NCBI GenBank assembly: GCA_000701625.1
Contig: JNJK01000009.1
Coordinates: forward strand, 62,001-126,000
DNA: 64,000 bases
Direction: 5' to 3'
Source: Lachnospiraceae bacterium MC2017
Lineage (GTDB): Bacteria > Bacillota > Clostridia > Lachnospirales > Lachnospiraceae
A program made the position numbers and the translations under genes. Below are positions 43,291-52,321 of the stretch, one piece after another. The notes under the pieces are model-generated. The model saw nothing but the letters and a program-made list of their open reading frames with translations, had not been told where the DNA came from and searched no databases. Positions within the stretch are counted from its first letter, which is position 1. Every line of letters starts with the position of its first letter.

Positions 43291-43418
43291 TTTTTCTTTC
43301 TCCTTATCAAGCTTAGTTATAAACCAGCAGTCCGTACATTGCGGACAACTGTCCGCACACGTTGAACTAAGCAACATTTTACTTATGTAAAGTGATAAAG
43401 TCAAGTAAAAAACATCAA

Positions 43419-43447
43419 AAAAAGAATCCGGTAAATCCGGATTCTTT
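43419..43447. terminator. Terminator after hisC
   Basis: AAAGAATCCG pairs with CGGATTCTTT around a short loop, with long A and T runs outside. On the minus strand it follows the hisC stop directly. Confidence 0.88.
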
Positions 43448-43449
43448 TT

Positions 43450-44517
43450 TTATGGAAGCATTGATCTCAGTGTCTCAATAAATTTCTGCATTTCTTCATC
43501 AGTTCCGATGGAAATACGGAGATAGTTTTTAAGTGTCGGTTTATCAAAGAACCTTACAAAAATATCATTTTTCTTAAGTCCTTCAAATATAAGTTTCATA
43601 GAACCGTCCCGCTCCAGTACAGCCGGCGATGACGCAAAGATAAAATTCGTCATCGAATCGCGGAAAGTAAATCCGAGAGCCTTCAACTGCTCTTTTGTCC
43701 ACTCACGGGTAGCTATAACACGTGATGTTATTTCTTTGAAATACTCGTCATCTTCAATCGCAGCTTTTCCCGCAGCCAGAGCCGGCATATTCATGGTATA
43801 GGAATTTACAGAAAACTTAACATCATTGAGATACTTGATAGCCTTAGCATCTCCGAAAGCATATCCCACACGAAGTCCCGCAAGCGCTCTGGACTTTGAC
43901 ATTGTCCTCGTAATAATCACGTTATCGTACTTGGAAATAAGAGGTATCGCTGTCTCACCGCCAAAATCTATATATGCTTCATCAACTATAACGATAGATT
44001 CCGGATTTGCCTTAACAATCCTCTCAATAGTATCAAGACTCTCAAGTACTCCTGTCGGCGCATTCGGGTTAGCGATCACAACGCCGCCGTTTTCTCGTCC
44101 GATATAGTCTTCCGGATCAAGAGAAAAATCCTTCTTAAGAGGGATCTGTTCATAAGGTATCCTGTAGACATCCGCCCAAACATCATAAAACGAATAGGTA
44201 ATATCAGGAAATATCACCGGCTTATCTCCTGCAAAGAATGTAAGAAAGCACATAGAAAGTACGTCATCTGATCCTACCCCGACAAAAACCTGATCATCCT
44301 TAAGCCCATAATACTTTGCGATCGAATGAACCAGTTCCTCACATACAGGGTCAGGGTAACGTCGTAATGCTTCTGCATCAAATTCATGCAGCACCTTTTC
44401 TACTGCCGGTGAAGGCGGATAAGGACACTCATTTGTATTAAGCTTAATAACCTTACGCTGAGGCTGCTCTCCCGGCGTATAAGGCACACATTTCCGGATG
44501 TTCTTTTCGTAACTCAT
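43450..44517 (-). CDS. hisC: Histidinol-phosphate aminotransferase
   Basis: PLP enzyme that transaminates imidazole acetol phosphate in histidine biosynthesis; 355 residues. Motifs are KLNTNECPYPPSPAV, VFVGVGSDDVLSMCFL, ANPNAPTGVLES, VIVDEAYIDFGGE, and TRTMSKSRALAGLRVGYAFG with the Schiff-base lysine. AAAGGAAT before the ATG at 44517 is the ribosome site; the frame opens slightly upstream. It begins 11 bases after the other aminotransferase gene. No other his gene is adjacent, so the pathway is scattered. Confidence 0.9.
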   Translation of the reverse strand: MSYEKNIRKCVPYTPGEQPQRKVIKLNTNECPYPPSPAVEKVLHEFDAEALRRYPDPVCEELVHSIAKYYGLKDDQVFVGVGSDDVLSMCFLTFFAGDKPVIFPDITYSFYDVWADVYRIPYEQIPLKKDFSLDPEDYIGRENGGVVIANPNAPTGVLESLDTIERIVKANPESIVIVDEAYIDFGGETAIPLISKYDNVIITRTMSKSRALAGLRVGYAFGDAKAIKYLNDVKFSVNSYTMNMPALAAGKAAIEDDEYFKEITSRVIATREWTKEQLKALGFTFRDSMTNFIFASSPAVLERDGSMKLIFEGLKKNDIFVRFFDKPTLKNYLRISIGTDEEMQKFIETLRSMLP

Positions 44518-44528
44518 TTTTATTCCTT

Positions 44529-45719
44529 TCAGCAAAGCCCATAATGTTCTGCAAGTCTCTTAAATCCCGGAAGGGAGTTGACAATCGTATCGCGTGCTAC
44601 ACAGTAAGAAATCCTTACATATCCCGGGCCTGCAAAGGATGAACCTGGAACGATGAGGATATGCTCTTTCTTAGCTTCTGCTACAAATTCCTTTTCATCA
44701 GAAACAGGACTCTTCATAAACAGGTAAAATGCTCCCTGTGGCTCTATACAGGTAAATCCGGCTTCCGTAAGTCCTTTATAAAGAATATCTCGATTTGCCT
44801 TATAAAAATCAATATCTGCCTTTTCATCCAGACATTCCGCCACTACCTTTTGGAATAGCGACGGAGCATTAACGCAGCCGATAACACGGTTTGCTATTGT
44901 AATGGCTGTAAAGAGTTCTCCACTGGGATCTGCTTCTGTAGGTACTACCAGATAACCTATCCTCTCTCCAGGCAAAGACAATGTTTTGGAAAAAGAGTAG
45001 CATACGATAGTATGATCATAATACTTTGTCACATACGGAACTTCATCTCCATTGTAGACAAGCTCTCTATAGGGTTCATCAGAGATCAGAAAAATCTCGA
45101 TCCCAAGTTCTTTCTGCTTCTTTTCAAGAACCTCTGCTATTTTTTTAATTGTTTCTTCGGAATAAATAACACCGGTAGGATTATTCGGTGTGTTGATGAT
45201 GAGTGCTCTGGTGCGGCTTGTAATGCTTCGTTCAAGTGCTTCCACATCAGGCATAAATGTACTTGTATCAGGATCTATGGCACGTAACTCTGCATCATAG
45301 TTTGCCACATAGTTTTTGTACTCTACGAAATAAGGAGCAAAGGTCAGTACCTCATCTCCAGGATTTAGAATTGCTTTTAATGCACAGTTAAGGCCTGCAG
45401 CAGCCCCTACCGTCATCATGATATTATTTTCATCAAAAGATGTTCCAAACCGTTTATTTATGGATGCAGCAATCTTTTCACGAACTTCAGGATAACCTGC
45501 ATTATTCATATATCCGTGAATGATAACCGGGTCTTCTGATTCCAACAGCTTTGCAACTGCTTCTCTGACTCTTTCCGGTGCGGGAACATTGGGATTTCCC
45601 AAAGAAAAGTCATAGACATTTTCTTTTCCGTACTTTTCTGCCATGATCTTTCCTTCTTCAAACATCTGGCGTATCACGGAATTGTTGTTTACAAGGCCCT
45701 TCATCTTTTCAGATATCAT
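44529..45719 (-). CDS. Pyridoxal-phosphate aminotransferase, class I (AspC-like)
   Basis: A 396-residue class I/II aminotransferase with YDFSLGNPNVPAP, MMTVGAAAGLNCALKAIL, NTPNNPTGVIYSEE, IFLISDEPYRELVYN and SFSKTLSLPGERIGYL, the last with the catalytic lysine. Clostridial relatives are annotated as aspartate or aromatic aminotransferases; the amino acid is not decidable by eye. GAAAGG twelve bases upstream suggests the ATG at 45719 (MISEKMKGL) over an in-frame GTG at 45749. It is probably in one operon with hisC and lepB. Confidence 0.88.
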   Translation of the reverse strand: MISEKMKGLVNNNSVIRQMFEEGKIMAEKYGKENVYDFSLGNPNVPAPERVREAVAKLLESEDPVIIHGYMNNAGYPEVREKIAASINKRFGTSFDENNIMMTVGAAAGLNCALKAILNPGDEVLTFAPYFVEYKNYVANYDAELRAIDPDTSTFMPDVEALERSITSRTRALIINTPNNPTGVIYSEETIKKIAEVLEKKQKELGIEIFLISDEPYRELVYNGDEVPYVTKYYDHTIVCYSFSKTLSLPGERIGYLVVPTEADPSGELFTAITIANRVIGCVNAPSLFQKVVAECLDEKADIDFYKANRDILYKGLTEAGFTCIEPQGAFYLFMKSPVSDEKEFVAEAKKEHILIVPGSSFAGPGYVRISYCVARDTIVNSLPGFKRLAEHYGLC

Positions 45720-45770
45720 TTCCAACTGCATCCTTTCGTTTTTTGTCACGATAACGCAACGTCATTACAA

Positions 45771-46322
45771 TTAATAGTCCAGCTTTTTGATCCCCGGCCA
45801 ATAACGGAGTACTGCTTTTCCGACGATTTTTTCTTCGCTGAGATATGTGTTATTCCAAAAACGGGAATCAGCTGAATTATTTCTGTTATCTCCGAGCATA
45901 AAATAATGTCCCTCGGGAACCTCATACGGGCCATAATCACCCTCTGTCTGCACTGTAAGATATGGTTCATCCAGCTCTTCGCCGTTTATAAATACCTTTC
46001 CATCCCGGATATTTACCGTTTCTCCCGGCATTCCGACTATCCTCTTAATATAAAGGATACTTTCGTCATCGGGGAACCGGAATATTATGATATCTCCACG
46101 CTGCGGTTTATCTGCGATATAAGCGAGACGCAGACCTATAACTCTGTCATTGGTCATGATCGTCTTTTCCATTGAGGAACTTGGTACAGTTGCATTTACA
46201 ATAATAAAGTTGTTAATAAAAAATGAAACGAGCACAGCAACCAAGATTACCAGTACCCATTCCACTATCTCTTTGACAACTTTTTCATAATTATTTTTAC
46301 GCTTATTTATATCGAAATTCAT
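45771..46322 (-). CDS. lepB: Signal peptidase I
   Basis: Membrane serine protease that removes export signal peptides; 183 residues. One N-terminal helix (VEWVLVILVAVLVSFFINN) is followed by VPSSSMEKTIM with the catalytic serine, YIKRIVGMPGETV with the catalytic lysine, and LGDNRNNSADSRFW. The single helix and short length match Gram-positive SipS types. The start is the ATG at 46322 after AAAAGGAAAA; an upstream extension to 46388 lacks family similarity. Confidence 0.92.
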   Translation of the reverse strand: MNFDINKRKNNYEKVVKEIVEWVLVILVAVLVSFFINNFIIVNATVPSSSMEKTIMTNDRVIGLRLAYIADKPQRGDIIIFRFPDDESILYIKRIVGMPGETVNIRDGKVFINGEELDEPYLTVQTEGDYGPYEVPEGHYFMLGDNRNNSADSRFWNNTYLSEEKIVGKAVLRYWPGIKKLDY

Positions 46323-46464
46323 CTGTGTTTTTTCCTTTTCCATTTTATTAGTAACCGGACACAGCCGATCCGCAAGTACCCGCTGCAAAAAAATGCATAG
46401 TTACTATCCTTAGAATTTTACCGCAAGACATGATTTTTAACAAGTATTACCATTCACTCTGACG

Positions 46465-46480
46465 ACTGTCAATTGACAGT
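46465..46480. promoter_or_regulatory. Perfect 16-base palindrome over the MBOAT promoter
   Basis: ACTGTCAATTGACAGT is a perfect palindrome that contains the -35 box of the promoter at 46473-46501. A repressor operator is the simple reading. The same sequence was not seen elsewhere in the window. Confidence 0.6.
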
Positions 46481-46501
46481 GCAATAGGGATACTGTAAAA
46501 T
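46473..46501 (+). promoter_or_regulatory. Predicted promoter of the first MBOAT-SGNH operon
   Basis: TTGACA at 46473-46478, a 17-base spacer, TAAAAT at 46496-46501, about 50 bases before the ATG. Confidence 0.72.
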
Positions 46502-46550
46502 TGTTTGGATTCTGAAAAACAACTGTTTATGCGGTTTCTGGGAGATTTTC

Positions 46551-47990
46551 ATGCTCTTTAATTCAATATCATTTGTAATTTTCTTTCCCATTGTCGTTAT
46601 GGCATATTTCTTTATGCCGGTAAAGCTGCGAATGGGATGGCTATTAATAACAAGTTATTTTTATTATATGTGTCAGGGGCCTGTATACGCACTGCTCCTA
46701 TTATGTTCAACTCTTATAACCTATACCGCCGGACTGATCATCGGACGGTTCAATACTGATATTTCTGCAAAAAAGCTGACCATTTTTTCAGCAGTGTTCC
46801 TAAATCTCGGTCTTCTTTTTTACTTTAAGTATTTCAATTTCTTTATGGACAATATCGGGGTCGATCCGGGCTTCAGAGTAGTACTGCCTGTAGGAATATC
46901 TTTCTATGTTTTTCAGGCCATCGGCTATATTGCAGATGTTTACCGTGGAAAGATCATGCCAGAAAAGAATCCTGTGCGCTACGTTCTATTTGTGTCGTTT
47001 TTCCCTCAGATCCTCGCCGGTCCCATTGGACGTGCTCCGGAACTCCTTCCGCAGTTTGATGAGATCCACACATTTGACTATGACAGGGTACGACACGGTA
47101 TGCTCCGTATGCTCTGGGGTTATTTCTTAAAACTCGTGATAGCATCAAGACTTTCGATTGCTGTAGAACTGATCTTCAATAATTATTCGTCCTGCTCAGG
47201 ATGGCAGCTTTTCCTCGGTGCATCCGCGTACTCTTTCCAGATTTACTGTGATTTTGCGAGCTATTCCATACTGGCTCTCGGTGCTGCGGAAATACTTGGT
47301 TTCCGCCTTACTGAAAATTTCCGTCAGCCGTTCTTTGCCCTGTCTCTTGCAGAGCTATGGAGACGCTGGCACATATCGCTTATGAACTGGTTTAGGGACT
47401 ATGTATATATTCCGCTCGGAGGAAGCAGGAAGGGAACGATACGAAAGTATCTGAATACTCTTATCGTCTTTACTCTTTCCGGACTATGGCATGGTGCTGC
47501 ATGGACTTATGTACTCTGGGGTTTTCTATCCGGCGCACTGCAGGTTATCGGTACGATCACAAAACCTGCCCGTATCCGTCTGATTTCCAGATTTCCTCTG
47601 AAATCCGGAGCTGCCCATCACATTCATGTTTTTTTACAACAGGTAATCACATTCCTGCTATTTACTTTCACAGTTGTGTTTTTCAAAGCTTCCGATATAC
47701 CGACAGCTTTAGGCATTCTACGCGGTATCTTCACGGATTTCCGTTTTTCAGACATCCTCAGCCGGCAGATTTTCCAGATCGGTCTCGGAACCAAAAATCT
47801 TTTGATCGTCCTTACAATGCTCGCAGTGCTCTTTATTATTGACACTGTTAATGAGAAAACAGGTGACGCAGCAGCAGCTCTTTTCCGTCAGAAATGGTTT
47901 ATACGCTGGGGAACCTATTATTTCTTTGTGATCATGATACTCAGCAGCGCTAATATCGGTGCTGCACAGTTTATTTACTTTAATTTCTGA
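46551..47990 (+). CDS. MBOAT family O-acyltransferase (AlgI/PatA-like), first copy
   Basis: A 479-residue polytopic membrane enzyme of the MBOAT family, which passes acyl groups (usually acetyl) across the membrane to surface polymers. Signatures are ISFYVFQAIGYIADVYRG, QILAGPIGRAPELLPQF, IYCDFASYSILALGAAEILG, WHISLMNWFRDYVYIPLGGS and SGLWHGAAWTYVLWGFLSG with the catalytic histidine. The second histidine common in the following GGLHG motif is absent (GFLSG). GGGAG precedes the ATG. The SGNH-type partner follows by 23 bases. Confidence 0.9.
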   Translation: MLFNSISFVIFFPIVVMAYFFMPVKLRMGWLLITSYFYYMCQGPVYALLLLCSTLITYTAGLIIGRFNTDISAKKLTIFSAVFLNLGLLFYFKYFNFFMDNIGVDPGFRVVLPVGISFYVFQAIGYIADVYRGKIMPEKNPVRYVLFVSFFPQILAGPIGRAPELLPQFDEIHTFDYDRVRHGMLRMLWGYFLKLVIASRLSIAVELIFNNYSSCSGWQLFLGASAYSFQIYCDFASYSILALGAAEILGFRLTENFRQPFFALSLAELWRRWHISLMNWFRDYVYIPLGGSRKGTIRKYLNTLIVFTLSGLWHGAAWTYVLWGFLSGALQVIGTITKPARIRLISRFPLKSGAAHHIHVFLQQVITFLLFTFTVVFFKASDIPTALGILRGIFTDFRFSDILSRQIFQIGLGTKNLLIVLTMLAVLFIIDTVNEKTGDAAAALFRQKWFIRWGTYYFFVIMILSSANIGAAQFIYFNF

Positions 47991-48013
47991 CCTGATGGAG
48001 AACTGAAATATAA

Positions 48014-49021
48014 ATGCCTCACCATAATTACTCTAAAATAATACGAAATCTGATCATCTTATCTCTGCCACTTATTATACTGTGCGTATGGTGTGCACAT
48101 TTTCCTATGTCATATCTCGCCATCGAGTATGCCATGTGGGCAGAAGAACGTGATTATACCCATACAGCATCCGCAGATCTTTCATCTCCCGAGATACTTG
48201 TAATGGGTGACTCAAGAGCAAAATCAAGTTTTATCCCCGCCATTCTTTCCGAGGATAGTGACCGCCAGATTTATAATATCGCAATCGGTGGAACGACTTC
48301 TGTTGAAATGTACTATGCATTATCAAACTATCTTAAACACCACGCCCCCCCGGAGGAAGTGATCCTGACTTTTGCGCCATATCACTTCTGCACGATGGAT
48401 AACTGGCAGCAGACGCTCTACTATAATTACCTTACTCTTCCGGAACTATTTGAAGTAGAAAGCCGTATTTCAGATGTCGGAGGCGACGAAACCACCCGTT
48501 ACAGCGGCTGGTTTGCAGATATAATTTCCTTTAAGCTCCGTCTGCCAAATAAATATCTGGACGCAGTATATACAGCTCATTTTACAGGAAATTACAGTTC
48601 AAACATAGAGAAGTACCATTCCGTACGGGAAGATATGGGGTATACAGAATTTGGAACAGATCCCGGTAACGACAGGCCTAATTATGAAACACATCATAAG
48701 ACCTTTGACTCTTCTCCGCTGATCCTTGACTACTATGACAGGCTTCTGAGCCTTTGCAGGGACAATAACATCCATGTCTCGATAATACAGGCGCCAATTA
48801 ACGAAGCGTCCTCACCGCTTATCACAAGCGATTTCATGAATGGATATAATAGCTTTTTATCTACTGTGAAAGAGCGTTACCCGACCTTTACTGTAGAGAC
48901 AGAAATCCCTGTATATAATAATAAATACTTCGGTGACAATAACCACCTGAACCGAAGCGGAGCTGAGAAATTCTCAACTGAATTCCGCGATACATATTCA
49001 GAATTATTAAAATCAAATTAA
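48014..49021 (+). CDS. SGNH/DltD-AlgX-like membrane-anchored esterase, first copy
   Basis: A 335-residue protein with an N-terminal membrane helix (LIILSLPLIILCVWCAHFP) and an extracytoplasmic SGNH-like domain. Block I is VMGDSRAKSSF with the likely catalytic serine, and the Asp-His block is FGDNNHLNRSGAEKF. Such proteins work with MBOAT acyltransferases in the second half of O-acetylation of alginate, cell-wall polymer or exopolysaccharide. The polymer here is unknown. It is last in its operon before a strong terminator. Confidence 0.75.
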   Translation: MPHHNYSKIIRNLIILSLPLIILCVWCAHFPMSYLAIEYAMWAEERDYTHTASADLSSPEILVMGDSRAKSSFIPAILSEDSDRQIYNIAIGGTTSVEMYYALSNYLKHHAPPEEVILTFAPYHFCTMDNWQQTLYYNYLTLPELFEVESRISDVGGDETTRYSGWFADIISFKLRLPNKYLDAVYTAHFTGNYSSNIEKYHSVREDMGYTEFGTDPGNDRPNYETHHKTFDSSPLILDYYDRLLSLCRDNNIHVSIIQAPINEASSPLITSDFMNGYNSFLSTVKERYPTFTVETEIPVYNNKYFGDNNHLNRSGAEKFSTEFRDTYSELLKSN

Positions 49022-49057
49022 CTGTTATAGGAATTCCAACGGAATTTTCTATAAGTT

Positions 49058-49092
49058 AAAAACACCCTCGCAATTTCCTGCGAGGGTGTTTT
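49058..49092. terminator. Bidirectional terminator between the SGNH gene and the ABC transporter
   Basis: AAACACCCTCGCA pairs with TGCGAGGGTGTTT around ATTTCC, with A and T runs outside. It lies between convergent operons. Confidence 0.93.
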
Positions 49093-49112
49093 GCATATGA
49101 CATAGCTTTTTA

Positions 49113-49850
49113 TTATAGAACCTTTGACAAAAACTCCTTCAGTCGTGGTGTCTGCGGCTCTGTAAAGAACTTATCCGGCGTATTTTCTTCCATGATTATA
49201 CCGTCAGCCATGAAAAGCACCTTTGTTCCGACTTCACGTGCAAATCCCATCTCGTGTGTTACCACTACCATCGTCATTCCATCGTCGGCCAGCTGTTTCA
49301 TAACATCCAGTACTTCGCCTACCATCTCCGGATCAAGCGCAGATGTGGGCTCATCAAAAAGCATCACTTCCGGATTCATACAAAGCGAACGTACAATTGC
49401 TATTCTCTGCTTCTGACCACCGGACAAAGAAGAAGGATAAACATCCGCCTTTTCCTCAAGATTAACACGTCTAAGAAGATTCAGAGCCTTTTCTTCCGCT
49501 TCCTCCTCTTTCATGATCTTAAGCTTGACCGGAGCAAGTGTAAGGTTCTCCATAACAGTCAGATTATTAAAGAGATTAAAAGTCTGAAAAACCATCCCCA
49601 TTCTCTGACGAACTTTATTTATGTCAGTCTTCGGATCTGTTATATTTTCTCCATCAAAGATAATATCTCCGCTAGTAGGCGTTTCTAAAAGGTTAAGGCA
49701 TCTTAAAAAAGTGCTCTTTCCTCCTCCGGACGGACCTACTATAACAATTTTTTGTCCCTGCTCAACTGTATAATCAATACCACGAAGTACGTGATTTACA
49801 GATCCATCCATATTTTTAAAATCTTTAACGATATTTTTAACGGTTATCAC
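49113..49850 (-). CDS. Polar amino acid ABC transporter, ATP-binding protein
   Basis: A 245-residue ATPase of the GlnQ/HisP group. It has [15 protein letters not shown] (Walker A), [13 protein letters not shown] (signature), [14 protein letters not shown] (Walker B) and [13 protein letters not shown] (H-loop). The likely start is GTG at 49850, with AAAGGAGG upstream, overlapping the permease stop by 14 bases. The upstream reading from 49877 would run through the ribosome site. It is last in the operon of binding protein, permease and ATPase. Confidence 0.94.
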   Translation of the reverse strand: MITVKNIVKDFKNMDGSVNHVLRGIDYTVEQGQKIVIVGPSGGGKSTFLRCLNLLETPTSGDIIFDGENITDPKTDINKVRQRMGMVFQTFNLFNNLTVMENLTLAPVKLKIMKEEEAEEKALNLLRRVNLEEKADVYPSSLSGGQKQRIAIVRSLCMNPEVMLFDEPTSALDPEMVGEVLDVMKQLADDGMTMVVVTHEMGFAREVGTKVLFMADGIIMEENTPDKFFTEPQTPRLKEFLSKVL

Positions 49851-50523
49851 TTCTTCTAAGCCTCCTTTCCAATACACCGAGAGCCAGCGTCAATGCCTTG
49901 ATAACGACAAAGTAGATCACAGCGGCACCTATTAGCGGCATAAATGCCTCATAGGTTCTGGACTGGATCAGATTCGCTGCACGGGTAAGGTCATTAAGAC
50001 TTACATATCCGACGATAGCCGTCTCTTTAAGGAGTGTTATGAACTCGTTTCCCATTGGTGGAATGATGTTTTTCATCGCCTGCGGCAGTACTACATAACG
50101 CATGGTCATCCCCTTTGTAAGACCAAGAGAACGTCCTGCCTCCATCTGTCCCTTATCAACTGCCAGAATTCCTGCTCTAACAATCTCCGAAACATATGCC
50201 GCAGAATTCAATCCGAAGGACAGCGATGCTACAAGCACCCCATTATTACTGCTCTTCATAACGATAAACCACATAATAAGGAGCTGAAGAACACTCGGTG
50301 TTCCACGTATGATATCCACATATGCAGTTGCTAAGTAATGCACAACAGCCGGTTTTCCGTTTTTATGTGTTGAAAGATTCATGAGTGCCAGGACAGTTCC
50401 AAGCATAAGACCAATAATCGCTGCAAAAAAAGCAATCTCGATCGTAATTCCAAGTCCCTTCAGATATAGCTGCCAACGGTTCTCTGCTATAAATGCCGCG
50501 GTAAATTTTTCACCAATAGTCAT
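49837..50523 (-). CDS. Polar amino acid ABC transporter, permease
   Basis: A 228-residue HisM/GlnP-type permease with about five helices. It contains [36 protein letters not shown] and the EAA loop [20 protein letters not shown] that contacts the ATPase. It starts three bases after the binding-protein gene and overlaps the ATPase gene. Confidence 0.94.
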   Translation of the reverse strand: MTIGEKFTAAFIAENRWQLYLKGLGITIEIAFFAAIIGLMLGTVLALMNLSTHKNGKPAVVHYLATAYVDIIRGTPSVLQLLIMWFIVMKSSNNGVLVASLSFGLNSAAYVSEIVRAGILAVDKGQMEAGRSLGLTKGMTMRYVVLPQAMKNIIPPMGNEFITLLKETAIVGYVSLNDLTRAANLIQSRTYEAFMPLIGAAVIYFVVIKALTLALGVLERRLRRSDNR

Positions 50524-50526
50524 TGT

Positions 50527-51363
50527 TTATTCACCTGTAATATTTGCTGCTACAAGCTTATCAAATGTTCCGTCTTCCTTGAGTTCCTTAAGTGCCTGAT
50601 TTACTGCCTCTACAAGAGCTGTATCTCCCTTAGGCATAGCAATAGCATAATTCTCTGTCTCAAATCCAAACTGAGTGCCCTCAAGAGCTGTAAGCTCTTC
50701 AGCATGCTGGCTTACAAATTCCTGAGCCGGATTTGCATCTATGATAACGCAGTCAACACGACCATTCAGAAGATCATTTACAGCATCTACAGCTTTGTTA
50801 TACTGTGAAACCTCTGATCCTTCGATATCAGATGCAATAAAATCACCTGTTGTTCCAAGCTGTACACCGATCTTCTTATTCTTAAGATCATCTGCTGAAG
50901 CGATCGCAGAGTCCTTAGCAACAATTACATTCTGAACAGCCTCATAATAGGAATCAGAAAAATCAACCATTTTCTGGCGTTCCTCTGTAACTGTCATTCC
51001 TGCTATGGCAATATCGATCTTGTTTCCTATAGAAGCTACGAGAGAATCAAACTCCATATCCTTAACCTCGACCTTTTTGCCAAGCTTCTCTCCAATAGCA
51101 TTGATAAGATCAATGTCAAATCCTGCCGGTGTACCATCATCTCCTGCATATTCAAACGGAGGAAATGCTGCATTTGTACCAATGATAAGTGTATCCTTAT
51201 CAAGTGCGGATCCGGAAGATGCCTCTGCTTCAACCGAAGCTGCCTCGCCCTCTGTTGATGCTGTCTCTGCTGCTGCAGAAGGAGCAGATGAGGAACTTCC
51301 GCATGCTGTAAGCAAAGATACGCCAAGAACACCTGTTAAAACTAACGCAAGTAATTTTTTCAT
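50527..51363 (-). CDS. Polar amino acid ABC transporter, substrate-binding lipoprotein
   Basis: A 278-residue solute-binding protein of family 3. It has a signal peptide and lipobox VSLLTAC, a Ser/Ala/Glu-rich linker, then the domain (TLIIGTNAAFPPFEY, DIDLINAIGEKLGKKVEV, DIAIAGMTVTEERQKMVDFS, KKIGVQLGTTGDF, NDLLNGRVDCVIIDANPAQE). The ligand is a polar amino acid, not decidable by eye. A near-perfect AAGGAGG before the ATG at 51363 sets the start. Confidence 0.94.
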   Translation of the reverse strand: MKKLLALVLTGVLGVSLLTACGSSSSAPSAAAETASTEGEAASVEAEASSGSALDKDTLIIGTNAAFPPFEYAGDDGTPAGFDIDLINAIGEKLGKKVEVKDMEFDSLVASIGNKIDIAIAGMTVTEERQKMVDFSDSYYEAVQNVIVAKDSAIASADDLKNKKIGVQLGTTGDFIASDIEGSEVSQYNKAVDAVNDLLNGRVDCVIIDANPAQEFVSQHAEELTALEGTQFGFETENYAIAMPKGDTALVEAVNQALKELKEDGTFDKLVAANITGE

Positions 51364-51401
51364 AAAAACCTCCTTAAAAGAATACCCCCTTACAAATGGA
51401 T

Positions 51402-51413
51402 ATTCGTTGAATA
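51402..51413. repeat. Inverted repeat arm in the ABC operon leader
   Basis: ATTCGTTGAATA is the exact inverse of TATTCAACGAAT at 51476-51487. The adjoining TTGAATAAAAAATGCA resembles an arginine-repressor box, but imperfectly. Confidence 0.6.
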
Positions 51414-51445
51414 AAAAATGCATACGACGCATAACTTCATAACGC

Positions 51446-51474
51446 AATATACCACGATTCATCTTTGTATTCAA
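51446..51474 (-). promoter_or_regulatory. Predicted promoter of the amino acid ABC operon
   Basis: Minus strand TTGAAT (51474-51469), a 17-base spacer, TATATT (51451-51446). It lies between the two inverted repeat arms. TTGAATAC is directly repeated at the -35 region. Confidence 0.68.
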
Positions 51475-51475
51475 G

Positions 51476-51487
51476 TATTCAACGAAT
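51476..51487. repeat. Inverted repeat arm upstream of the ABC promoter
   Basis: TATTCAACGAAT lies just upstream of the -35 box. Its partner at 51402-51413 is 74 bases away centre to centre, about seven helical turns. Confidence 0.6.
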
Positions 51488-51556
51488 TTTATTGATTTTA
51501 TTTTACATTTAAAATGATGTATTTTATTCAGACCACATGAATAACCGCAATAAATC

Positions 51557-52162
51557 TCAGTTAAGAAGGCCTCGCATTTCCCTATATACGTGTCCTATGG
51601 GAAGACCTACTACATTACTGTAATCCCCGCGTATACTACGGATATATTTTGCAAATCCACCCTGTATGGCATAAGCACCGGCTTTATCCATAGGTTCTCC
51701 TGTAGCTATATACGCCCGTATCTCCTCATCACTCACAGGATAAAACTCAACTGCAGTCCTCTCACTAAATATCTTATAATCAGGTTCTCTATGAGCATCT
51801 TTTACTGCTATAACAACCCCTGTATAAACCTCATGACTTCGTCCCTGAAGTTCTTTCAGATATTCAAAAGCCTCCTTTTCATCAGATGGTTTTCCAAGAA
51901 TCTTCCCATCTATGGCAACTACCGTATCAGCAGCAAGAACTACAAAATTTTCGTCATTTCCTTCCCTCAAGACCTTTTCCATAACATCTCTTGCCTTCCC
52001 TCTGGCAATTTCCTCCGCTATGGCAGACGGTTCTCTTGATGTATATATTTCATCACTATCACTGGTAACTACAGTAAACGGAATATCTGCTTTAGCCAGT
52101 AATTCTTTTCTTCTGGGCGATGCAGAAGCAAGTATCAGCTTTCTTTTAATTCCATTCCCCAT
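51557..52162 (-). CDS. maf: Maf family nucleotide pyrophosphatase
   Basis: A 201-residue Maf protein that hydrolyses canonical or modified nucleoside triphosphates, linked to septum control in Bacillus. Motifs are LILASASPRRKELL, LAADTVVAIDGKILGKP, LQGRSHEVYTGV, DKAGAYAIQG and SIRGDYSNVVGLP. The full set of signature residues suggests the dTTP/UTP subgroup. AAGGAG lies rather far (about 14 bases) before the ATG. Confidence 0.93.
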   Translation of the reverse strand: MGNGIKRKLILASASPRRKELLAKADIPFTVVTSDSDEIYTSREPSAIAEEIARGKARDVMEKVLREGNDENFVVLAADTVVAIDGKILGKPSDEKEAFEYLKELQGRSHEVYTGVVIAVKDAHREPDYKIFSERTAVEFYPVSDEEIRAYIATGEPMDKAGAYAIQGGFAKYIRSIRGDYSNVVGLPIGHVYREMRGLLN

Positions 52163-52260
52163 GCTATATTCTAAGTCTCCTTTCTCAGAACAAAGTATTT
52201 CTTAATTATTGATTCTACCCTTTTTACATCGGACGTTTCAATCTGTTTAAACAGAAAAAA

Positions 52261-52284
52261 GCCCACAGGCTTTTGCCTGTGGAC
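52261..52284 (-). terminator. Terminator of the Ser/Thr/Glu-repeat lipoprotein gene
   Basis: Minus strand CCACAGGC pairs with GCCTGTGG around AAAA, followed by GCTTTTTTC. It lies 38 bases after the stop. A CTGTTTAAACAG palindrome is next to it. Confidence 0.85.
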
Positions 52285-52321
52285 TCTCTTAAGTATCTTC
52301 AGATAATCGCTATCGTTAGAA

